The translations under genes and the position numbers were made by a program. A stretch of 24,119 bases of DNA from Carex sylvatica (lineage: Eukaryota; Streptophyta; Magnoliopsida; Poales; Cyperaceae). The notes below the pieces were generated by a model. That model was not told where the DNA came from, did no database searches, and worked only from the letters and a program-made list of their open reading frames with translations. Within the stretch, counting starts at the first letter, position 1. Each line of letters starts with the position of its first letter. Positions 10,719-19,209 of this stretch are shown here, piece after piece. The stretch lies in assembly GCA_964058845.1 (NCBI GenBank), contig CAXKVR010000471.1:1-24119 (forward strand). Direction: 5' to 3'.

Positions 10719-13043
10719 ATGGCGAAAAAGCGTGGCGTAAAATCCAAAAATGCAGCCGCCGTTACTCCTCTCCGCAAGTCACCACGATTCAAAACCCAAA
10801 ACCCTAACCAGTCCATTTCAAGTTATCATCGCGAACCCCTAGCCTCACACCAATCCGATCTCAAATCCAGGAATAAAACCAAGATTGGAAGTAAGAAAAA
10901 CTGCGCGCCAAGTGTTTATGAAAATGTCGTGGAGAAAGACACGGTCTTAGGTTCTGGCAGTGCCCGAAGGCTGTCTTCTAGATTGGCTAAAACTGGTACA
11001 AATAGCACGGCACAAGATGGGGTTTGTGCCTCGAAGAAAAGGTATTGCATGGTAACCAAGCTTGAAGTTGAGAAAACGTGCTCACAAACCTGTGTGCCAA
11101 CTGTTTCTGAAAATGTCGCGGAGACAGACAAGGTCTTAGGTTCTGGCAGTGCCCGAAGGAGGTCTTCTAGATTGGCTAAAACTGGTACAAATAGCACGGC
11201 ACAGGATGGGGTTTGTGCCCTGAAGAAAAGGGATTGCATGGTAACCATGCTTGAAATTGAGGAAACGTGCTCGCAAAGTCTTTGCGATATTGCCTCAGAT
11301 AAAATTGCTGTCTCAGGCTCTGTTAATAACCGAAAGAAGTTACTTAAACCGGCAAAAGTTTGTACGGCCAGCATGGCACGAAGGTCCCGTAGGTTAGCTT
11401 CATCTGACACAACAAGCAATAATCTCAAATTTGAAATTACAGAAAAGTCTACAAGGTCAAGCAAGAGCAATAAACTCATTCGACCAGCATGCCCACCAAA
11501 TGTTCGAAATAATTCCACTAAAAATAATTGCATAAAGGAACCCAGTAATAATTCTTCTAAAGGAAGAAGGTCCCATAGATTGGCCGTGCTATCAGATAAA
11601 TTGGAGTCAAATCGTTCAGAGGGAGAAATTGACTGTGTTTCCCTGCAATTCCCACCAAGTAATCGTAAAAATGCTTCAAAGAAAGTTGCAACGTTGGCAT
11701 CTAAACCCCCATTGCCTCCAAACCAGAGAAGGTCCAAACGAATTGAAAATCAATCAGATGAAATTACAAGTAAAGACATAAAGTCTAAGTATGTGGAAGA
11801 ATCTGATTCAGATTATAAATCTGAGGATACCCCGGTAGGGAAGAAGAGGAAGAGGAAGAGGAAGAGGAAGAGGAAAGAAAGTGCAGAAACTGAGGCTCCA
11901 GTTGAGTTTGGAAATGTAGAACTAGGGGATGGATTGGATGGATGGACAGGAGAACAAGAGATAGCCTTGCGTAATGCTTTCTTTTTGGCTCGGCCTTCAC
12001 CTCATTTCTGGAAGAAAGTGTCCAAAATGGTAATTTGACATTTTTTCATACATAGATATCAGCCTTATTAGTTATTGTAGTCATATTAATCTGTAATTTT
12101 TTAAATCATGTGCAAACGATTCTTGCATCATTGGTACACACACTCTATACCTAGTTGTAGTCCTGACCTAAAGATGAATTTCATATGACCGTAGTAAACT
12201 CTACCTCAGTTGGGTTGCAAATTAAAACCCTATCATCATTCTAATCTGTTATGATGCACATTCATGTTATTTACAAGAGTGGATATAAAAAATTTTAGTT
12301 GATAGTTGACTTGAACACTTAGATGTCAATTTGAGCAGGTACCTGGGAAAAATGCTCAAGAATGTTTCAATAAAATCCACTCAAACTTTGCAACGCCTCC
12401 TTCGATCCCTTGCAAAACAAGACTGAACAAAGGAAGCCAAATGGACTCTCCACTTAAAAAATTCAACTTGTTGGAGCCAAACTCCCCAAAAGCACGCAAG
12501 GTTTCCAAGCAGAAGAAAACACGAGATGCTCGAAGAACTGTGCGGCACCTATTAAAGAAGCAACAGCTCGTGGACCAGGTCCAGGATGCTGACTACTTCG
12601 CCCAATTTGAGGGCTCACCGGTGAACCTTCCCTCTGATGTGAAACTCCCTAGAGATTTCTCTTACAAAGATAGATTGAATTCAGATCCTGAAATTAAGCT
12701 GAAGCCTGGTTCAAGTCAGAACCAACCTGACCCGAGCCCAGCAGTGTTAAAAAAGGTCAAGAACATGGAGCTGCATGAAAAATACATCGATCATCTCCAT
12801 TGTGTTGATGCAAGGAGAAAGGCCTGTGTCAGGACCTATGGTAATAAGGGAAAGGAGATTGATTTGGGGACGAAAGCTGGAGAATTGAAGGATGCCAAAA
12901 CTGCACTAGTGTCAGAGGCACAAGATTTCATCGGGTGTTTTAAAAAGTTGCAAGCGGACCCATTTGGTGATTGTGCTTTGTCTGAGGAGGATGAGGAGGA
13001 TGACGAAGATGACCAGTTGATGACACAGGAGGCTGACGATTAA
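10719..13043 (+). CDS. SANT/Myb-domain nuclear protein with RRSxRL repeats, 2 exons, 671 aa
   Basis: Exons are 10719-12029 and 12339-13043, joined in phase 0 by a GT-AG intron. The domain is broken by the intron: exon 1 ends in FWKKVSKM and exon 2 opens VPGKNAQECFNKIHSNF. Together they form one SANT/Myb domain at about residues 407-456, with a W409..FW..V..VPGK..QEC pattern resembling the single Myb domain of the MIS18BP1/KNL2 type. The N-terminal 390 residues are basic and low in complexity. They contain (R/K)(R/K)SxR(L/I/F) six times (residues 19-24, 83-89, 146-152, 221-226, 283-288, 337-342), a 63-residue tandem duplication, and a 12-residue K/R run (375-386) likely to act in nuclear import or DNA contact. 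The C-terminus is acidic (SEEDEEDDEDDQ). I infer a chromatin protein; its exact role is not recognised. The ATG at 10719 has a good context (CTCATGGCG). Confidence 0.85.
10902..11279 (+). repeat. 189-bp in-frame tandem duplication in the SANT gene
   Basis: Unit 1 (10902-11090) and unit 2 (11091-11279) are 63 codons each. They share near-identical stretches such as LGSGSARR, SSRLAKTGTNSTAQDGVCA and KKR.CMVT. A third, strongly diverged copy may follow (SGSVNNRKKLLKPAKVCTAS). Each unit carries one RRxSSRLAK motif, so the duplication raised the motif count. Confidence 0.9.
11841..11876 (+). repeat. AAGAGG hexanucleotide run coding for a Lys/Arg tract
   Basis: Twelve consecutive codons are AAG, AGG or AAA, read as KK(RK)5. 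The tract arises from a short AAGAGG microsatellite, so its length may vary between alleles. It lies between the RRSxRL region and the SANT domain. Confidence 0.85.
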
Positions 13044-14687
13044 ACCAGTAGGATGCTGATAGGCACTAGTGTGTTAGCATGTTTTATGTTTTTTTTTTTT
13101 GTTAAAGCAGTAGGATGCTATCTGCTTATCTTAGGATTAAGGAATACTTTTGGATATGAGAGAATTTTGTTTCTCTCACATCCTTCCCCTGCTATGTAAG
13201 TTAAACTGTGTTTCTTAATGAAACTGGGCTCTGGCCTTTTTATTAAAAAGAAAAAGAAAAAAAAGATGTCTTGTGATGTAGATTCTCGTTTTGAACTGGA
13301 ATTACATAGTTTGTCAAAGGCTAGAATAGTAAGCATATTGGGGCAGATGCACAGATTTGTAACGAAACTGCTGGTACACAACCATTCCAGTAAGGAGGTG
13401 CTTACTAAAAGCAATGTACTTTGTTATTGGAGCTTGATGTTTAGGTTCAAATTTAGCATAAAGTCTAAAGGCTCAATTGTACATAAATTCAGCTTGATGT
13501 TTAGGTTCAAATTTAGCATAAAGTCTAAAGGCTCAATTGTACATAAATTCAGAAGAGAAGAATGACTTGTAATATTAACTACTGTTGATTAATATTGCAT
13601 CGTGTAACTTTTTAGAATGCAACAAAATTTGTTTCAGGGGTATTTTTGCAAATTCTCTAAAAGCAGTAGGCTCTAATAAAATACCCTTATCCTCCTTTTG
13701 GTGCAAAATAATAAATGATGTTTCTTTCTTTAAGCTCACTTTAATTTTACCATGTGATGTTATTATGTTAAGAATGTACCGGATTAGGTTCCGACTGGTA
13801 CGGGAGGGGAGGTAGAGTAGGGGATGTCGATGGATGAAGTGCAGGCACTCAAGCTTGAGGCTGTACCGGATTCAACTGAGAGAAAGAGCATACATTGGCT
13901 TCATAAGAACATTTTTCTATTCTATTTTGAAATCATATCGTATCAAGGGTTAATGTTATGTCTGTTTAACCTTTTTGTATTCAGGTAGTAGTTTGTATAG
14001 ATAAGAACTTTAATTAATTGGTACCAACCGTTTGGTGCCTATCTCAGAACTCTTTGATTTCAATAAATGAGGGGGCTAGCTGATAGCTTTCACTATTGAA
14101 ACTAATTTAATTTTAAACTTGGTAACTTGTCATGCACGCTGTAAGTGTTTAGTTATTTGGTTGGCAAATATGACAGCTGTTTTCCAAAAATAGTAGTAGT
14201 ATCACTTTCCTCCGAAACAAGATATATATTAAAAAATAAAAAAATGTGAAGGATCATGATTTATTTCCCTGTTTTTATTTTATTTTCTTTCTTTTATTTT
14301 TTAAGAAAAAAAGAGCTCTGATGGGCAATTTGAGAGGCTCTTACAAGAGCTGTGTTAAAAGAAAAGGAAAGAGGCCACCTCTACCAGTATCACCATTCAC
14401 CACCAAGTATTAGGAAAAAAAAATAGCCAATAAATTAAAAAAAAAACAAACAAATTTTGCATATATGATCGCACTCTGCAAAAACCACAAAGACCAAGTG
14501 CTAAGCATTGCTGATTCACATATGAAAAGACTACCCAAATGAGAAAGCATACATAGAAAGACAAACAAAAAGGATTACAAGAACCAAGTCTAAGAATTAC
14601 AAGAACCACACCAATACCATGGAAACTTCTAAATTAAATCTCCACACGAATATTTATTTTAATACATTAGGATAGAGAACATAAAGA
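13044..14687. other. Intergenic region with tandem duplication, no gene supported
   Basis: The left part should be the 3' UTR of the SANT gene. ORFs at 13218-13565, 13585-13815 and about 13824-13988 have no recognisable product. The first owes its length to a 60-bp duplication that keeps frame. TGTACCGGATT occurs at about 13775 and again at about 13861. The right end, up to 14687, would be the 3' UTR of the minus-strand Gly/Pro-rich gene. Confidence 0.5.
13431..13550. repeat. Perfect 60-bp tandem duplication
   Basis: 13431-13490 and 13491-13550 are identical base for base, starting AGCTTGATGTTTAGG and ending TACATAAATTC. Lack of any difference implies a recent event, or a sequencing or assembly artefact. 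No gene is affected with confidence. Confidence 0.95.
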
Positions 14688-15234
14688 TTAAAATGGTGGG
14701 CCCGGGGGCCCCGGTGGACCGGGAGGTGGTCCTCCGAAAAGGGGCCCACAACACTCCTGCAGCAAGCAGCAGCAACAAAGGAAGTAGAGACTGCAATGAC
14801 ATAGTAAACAAACAATTAGTTGATATTGTTAATCATAATTTTCAATTGCTGAATTAAGTTAATGGAGGTGCAAATTTCAATTGTACCAACAAACTTCAAT
14901 CTTCATACGACAAACACAGATATTACAGAGAAACAATAATATTATATGTAATCAAAGTATGACATTAATCAGTCAAATGTTTGTACCAGTAATATAAAAA
15001 GTATTATAAAAAGCTTAACTAAAGTCCTGTACGCACTCACCATGAACCGAAAAAATTACCAAAAAAGCTAGGGCCCCAGAAAGGTCCACCGGGTTGAGGC
15101 GGCCCTGGCGGGCCCCAGCCTGGCGGGCCCCAACCTGGCGGGCCTCCAGGGAGGGGTGCCCATCCTGGTCCAGGACCTCCGGGTGGACCTGGTCCACCTG
15201 GCCCACCGGGTCCACCTGGTCCACCAGGTCCCAT
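14688..15234 (-). CDS. Small Gly/Pro-rich protein with C-terminal cysteine cluster, 2 exons, 98 aa
   Basis: Exon 1 is 15234-15041 and exon 2 is 14790-14688, read on the minus strand. The intron is GT-AG (donor ATG|GTGAGT, acceptor TTGCAG) and splits a Cys codon. Residues 1-54 are tandem GPGGPGGP and PGWGPPG runs. Then follow FWGPSFFGNFFGS and, in exon 2, CLYFLCCCCLLQECCGPLFGG, ending PPGPPGPPGPPF. The second exon was found by following the frame after the donor: it gives the CCCC-LLQ-CCG core that, in my memory of plant small Gly/Pro-rich proteins, sits between two such runs. A hydrophobic Cys-rich core suggests a peripheral membrane protein, possibly palmitoylated. Function is unknown. The frame has a TGA just before the ATG at 15234, so the start is firm. 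GC content is far above the surroundings because of Gly/Pro codons. Confidence 0.8.
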
Positions 15235-15335
15235 GTGTCACTTAACCAACGAACACAGCCTAATTGAAATATGAAGATATACTTAGCAAGTAACAAACAA
15301 TTGTGGCAAATGCTATGGCTTTCAAGGGGAAAGAA

Positions 15336-15341
15336 TATATA
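15336..15341 (-). promoter_or_regulatory. Candidate TATA box of the Gly/Pro-rich gene
   Basis: On the minus strand TATATA in the context TTCTATATATTC lies about 100 bases before the start codon at 15234. A CT-rich run (CTCTCTCTTTCCCTCC) lies upstream of it. The spacing would leave a leader of roughly 70 bases. This rests on pattern and position only. Confidence 0.4.
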
Positions 15342-17067
15342 GAAGCAGGAGGGAAAGAGAGAGAGTAATATGTGCCAAGTACCAACCTAATAATCAGAAA
15401 GCCAAAGTGAGAGAAAAAAAGACTTGAAGTTACATTCAAGTATTAACTACCATTCTATAAGTTTTTCTGGTGTGACTGTTAGTTGCTCCTCTAGAACTGT
15501 TTCCAAGGTCTTTTAAAATAATTTCTCAATGCTTTATTATGCACAAAGTAATAACAAACTTCCTAAATATTAATTTTTTTTTTGCGGAGTACACTAAGAA
15601 GTTATTTTGGTGGCATAATTTTTTTTTAAACAATTTATCTAAGCAAAATATATGTTATAGGAAAACATTTTTTTCCATTTTATTTTTGGGCGGATTTATT
15701 TTTTACCAAACCTTCCATTATCATAAGAGAAATAAAGCTCATTTAACAAGGATCAGAACAAGGACGGGCTATTGTTGTAAATAGTTGAAGATACATAGCA
15801 ATCCTTACATTGTGGGAGATGTATCAATGGGTGGTACTTAGCAAAATAGCGAATGGAAAATTCTTACATTGCTTCTCTTTCTCCTCCTTTTACTGCAATT
15901 TCAAAACAATAAAAAATAGGAAAAGGACCCAATACTACATTCCACTTTTAGGTTTAATTGTAACAGCTAGTAAACCACGTGTAAGTTATATATAGAACTG
16001 AGAAGTATTGTAAGAATATGAACATTTATTTAATAAAGATAAAAATTGATTAAATTTAATCAAATTAATAGCTGTTCTATGTGAGATACAACAAATGAGG
16101 GGTACTCTATCATAGAGCATGAAACATCAGCCTGTACCGAGGTGCTTATATAACTTCTTATTCTTCTTTAGTCAACTATTTGGAGAACTCTATGATGTTA
16201 CCTGTCTGAAATTCATCGTAACAAGCATGATGGGATGCTTGATATAAAATATTCGTTTATATATAGGATAAAAAATGAGGGGCTGCTAGACCAGATACAA
16301 GTCCCAGAAAACAATCTGTCAGCACCACATTGTATATATTCCTCCACAGCCCAGTTGGTATAGAATTTAGAAACAGTTGAAATAAAGCCCATATAATACA
16401 CTAGCTAGTAACCATTAACCACATATGAGAAGTTCTATATCACATATCCAGATAACTTTATATTTATCAAAAAAGGTAACTGCTTTTGTGCTTCGATTGA
16501 AATTGGGTTAACTCTTTACATGTATTGAAATATAGAAAGTGTTCTATCATTGGAAAGTAGGAGAATTACTCCTTAACATCAGTGATATAAGATAACAGTA
16601 GCATTCTGCAAACATAAAATTATCAATTAATTTTAGCTTAATCATCATGTCAAATGCTTCCCTTGAAAACAATTGAACATCAGTGAAATTGGGGCAATAA
16701 TACTGAAATATTAATTTTAATCTACCAATATTTTACAGCAGAATAAATTATTTAGTACCTAAAACACAAATACAAAACATTCTAATTCCCAGGGAGAACT
16801 ACTGATATGAACCTAATCAAGATAATTGCAACATGACCCTGTTATTAAACATAAATTGGAAAACAAGGCCAAATGTTTTATGCAAAAGCCCCTGTCCCAA
16901 TTATTTATACATAAATTTGAAAACAAGCATTTTCCAGTTTGCTGAATCAGCAAGAAATAAAAACACCTCATGAAAGACCGCAGATGTCGAAACTGAAAGA
17001 CATTTTATAGAATTTTCACCAAATCCAAGTTCAAAGTTTAAAGAGCAACTCCTTTGATTTGGTTATT
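15342..17067. other. Intergenic region, no gene seen
   Basis: AT-rich sequence with short ORFs of no recognisable character (15539-15784, 15810-15995, 16213-16401). The right end, next to 17068, would hold the 3' UTR of the minus-strand PPR gene. No RNA gene or transposon ends were identified. Confidence 0.5.
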
Positions 17068-19209
17068 TCACCCTTCTTGCTCAGACTGTCCATAAAGAAT
17101 AGTATACGTCACAACATTGGGCTCATACCCATTGGAAATCATTTCACGCAGCAACTCCTTTGCCTTTGTAATTTCACCGTGCTTACACAACCCATCAATA
17201 AGAGCATTATAAGTCATGACATCAGGCTTGTACCCTTTGGAAATCATTTCATAGAACAACTCCTTTGCTTTTGTAATTTCACCTTTCTTGCACAGCCCAT
17301 CTATAAGAGTGGTACAAGTCACGACATTGGGTCTGTACCCTTTGGAAATCATTTCATGTATCAACTCCTTTGCCTTCGTGACTTCACCATTCTTGCAGAA
17401 CCCATCTATAAGAGTGTTATAAGTCACGACATTGGGCTCGTACCCTTTGGACGTCATTTCATGAATCAACTCCTTTGTCTTCATAACTTCACCTTTCTTG
17501 CACAACCCATCTATAAGAGTGTTAAAAGTCACGACATTGGGTTCGTACCCTTTGGAAATCATGTCATGCATCAACTCCTCTGCCTTCGTGACTTCACGAT
17601 TCTTGCACAGCCCATCTATAAGAGTGGTATAAGTCACAACACTGGGCTTGTACCCTTTGGAAATAATTTCATGTATCAACTCCTTTGCCTTCGTGACTTC
17701 ACCATTCTTGCAGAACCCATCTATAAGAGTGTTATAAGTCACGACATTGGGCTCGTACCCTTTGCAAGTCATTTCATGAATCAACTCCTTTGTCTTCATA
17801 ACTTCACCTTTCTTGCACAACCCATCTATAAGAGTGTTAAAAGTCACGACATCGGGTTCGTACCCTTTGGAAATCATTTCATGCATCACCTCCTCTGCCT
17901 TTGTAATTTCACCATTCTTGCACAGCCCATCTATGAGAGTGGTATAAGTCACGACATTGGGCTCGTACCCTTTGGAAGTCATTTCATGTATCAACTCCTT
18001 TGCCTTCGTGACTTCACCATTCTTGCATAACTCATTTATAAAAGTGTTAAAAGTCATGACATTGGGCTCATACCGTTTGGAAATCATTTCATTCAGCAAC
18101 TCCTTTGCCTTCATAACTTCACCTTTCTTGCATAACCCATCTATATAAGTGTTATAAGTCACGACATTGGGCTCGTACCCTTTGGAAATCATTTCATACA
18201 ACAACTCCTTTGCCTTTGTGAGTTCACCATTCTTAAAGAAATCATCTATAAGAGTGTTATAAGTCACAACATCGGGCTTGTACCCTTCGAAAACCATTTC
18301 ATGGATCAACTCCATTGCCTTCATAACTTCACCTTTCTTGCACAACCCATTAATCAACGAGTTGTATGTCTCAGTATTAGGTATAACCCCGGCCAGACGC
18401 ATCAGTCTATACAAACCAAATGCCTTAGAAATTTGACCCGCCTTACAGAGCCCATCTATAACCGTGTTGTACGTGATAACATCGGGTTCGTACTTACCGC
18501 AATGTTTAACCATTCTAAAAAGTAATTGAAGGGAAAAACCAATGTTGCCCTTGGAGCAAAGCCCTTTGATAAGAATGCTATACGAGATCACATTGGGTAT
18601 ACATCCCAGCTGAGGCATTTTGTAAAGCACAATGGCTGCAGCCTCACTGGTCCTATTCTCAGAACAAAGCCTCTTGATTATTGGACTGAATATCACAGCC
18701 TTAGCTGGGTGACCCTCTTTGAGAAGTGTTCCGAGAAAACAAAAGGCTAGGTCGAGACGATTCGTTTGGGCACAATACTTTATCATGAGAGCATAGGTAT
18801 AATCATCAGGAATTATTCCATTAGTTCTGGGTATACATTCGAAGAGTGTAAAAACCTCAGGGTCAGAGTTGCGGATCAAGGTGGCCAGGATAAAATTGAA
18901 GTGGCGGATTGTGGTCGGAGGGTTTTGGAAAGGCAACATAAATGACTCTTTTTGCTGCGGCCTCCTCCTCGGAATCCTCACAGGAGTGCTGTCAAAATTG
19001 GTGTCGTTAGGTAAATTAGTTTTAGAAAGTGGTGGTGGTAATTTTTGTTTTTTGTTGATTCGGTGGGGTTGAAATTTGGAATTGGGGATGGCATAGCAGA
19101 GAAGATGGAGGCCATGACGAGAAGCTGATAGAGATGAGGATGGGGATTGGGATTGGGAAATTGAAGGTGAAGGAGAACAGAAAGGGGCGAGAGACAGCAC
19201 GGGCATCAT
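17068..19209 (-). CDS. P-class pentatricopeptide repeat (PPR) protein, 713 aa, intronless
   Basis: PPR proteins bind organellar RNA one base per motif and act in cleavage, stability or translation. Residues 1-90 are Ser/Pro-rich and basic with few acids, consistent with a mitochondrial or plastid transit peptide. Seventeen motifs follow from residue 101 to 698, nearly all exactly 35 residues. P3 (171-206) has 36 and P4 (207-243) has 37. The consensus is VVTYNTLIDGLCKKGEV.KAKELIHEM.SKGYEPN. An 18th motif is cut short at 699-713 (VVTYTILYGQSEQEG). No PLS-type, E or DYW region is present. Motifs P8-P16 are three near-identical 105-residue blocks. The style resembles the restorer-of-fertility-like (RFL) clade, but that assignment is only suggestive. 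The C-terminal break looks like a one-base insertion. There are two ATGs in a row at the start; the first is used. Confidence 0.93.
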   Translation of the reverse strand: MMPVLSLAPFCSPSPSISQSQSPSSSLSASRHGLHLLCYAIPNSKFQPHRINKKQKLPPPLSKTNLPNDTNFDSTPVRIPRRRPQQKESFMLPFQNPPTTIRHFNFILATLIRNSDPEVFTLFECIPRTNGIIPDDYTYALMIKYCAQTNRLDLAFCFLGTLLKEGHPAKAVIFSPIIKRLCSENRTSEAAAIVLYKMPQLGCIPNVISYSILIKGLCSKGNIGFSLQLLFRMVKHCGKYEPDVITYNTVIDGLCKAGQISKAFGLYRLMRLAGVIPNTETYNSLINGLCKKGEVMKAMELIHEMVFEGYKPDVVTYNTLIDDFFKNGELTKAKELLYEMISKGYEPNVVTYNTYIDGLCKKGEVMKAKELLNEMISKRYEPNVMTFNTFINELCKNGEVTKAKELIHEMTSKGYEPNVVTYTTLIDGLCKNGEITKAEEVMHEMISKGYEPDVVTFNTLIDGLCKKGEVMKTKELIHEMTCKGYEPNVVTYNTLIDGFCKNGEVTKAKELIHEIISKGYKPSVVTYTTLIDGLCKNREVTKAEELMHDMISKGYEPNVVTFNTLIDGLCKKGEVMKTKELIHEMTSKGYEPNVVTYNTLIDGFCKNGEVTKAKELIHEMISKGYRPNVVTCTTLIDGLCKKGEITKAKELFYEMISKGYKPDVMTYNALIDGLCKHGEITKAKELLREMISNGYEPNVVTYTILYGQSEQEG
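17221..18165 (-). repeat. 315-bp higher-order tandem repeat in the PPR gene (three units)
   Basis: Each unit holds three 105-bp PPR modules. Unit boundaries on the minus strand are 18165-17851 (P8-P10), 17850-17536 (P11-P13) and 17535-17221 (P14-P16). Units 2 and 3 are almost identical in DNA: stretches of dozens of bases match exactly with an offset of 315. Unit 1 is more diverged. The pattern points to recent unequal exchange within the gene. Confidence 0.9.

Noticed and set aside
10799..10807. AAACCCTAA telo-box
   Set aside because: It is inside the SANT coding sequence (codons for KTQNPNQ), so it is probably a codon coincidence rather than a promoter element.
10916..11737. 273-codon minus-strand ORF
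   Set aside because: It lies wholly antisense to exon 1 of the SANT gene and reads as Leu-rich low-complexity sequence; its length follows from the sense codon bias.
13218..13565. 115-codon ORF starting near a Lys run
   Set aside because: It includes an A-rich microsatellite and a perfect 60-bp duplication and shows no recognisable domain.
13824..13988. 54-codon ORF beginning MSMDEVQALKLEAVPDST
   Set aside because: The first 20 codons look coding, but no splice partner or known family was found; too weak to call.
15015..15296. 93-codon minus-strand ORF with DQVDPVGQVDQ repeats
   Set aside because: It is an alternative frame of the Gly/Pro-rich exon; that exon joins by splicing to a Cys-rich exon with a family-like core, while this frame does not.
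17059..18030. 323-codon plus-strand ORF of repeated units
   Set aside because: It is the antisense shadow of the PPR array; the repeat in the sense gene keeps the opposite frame open.
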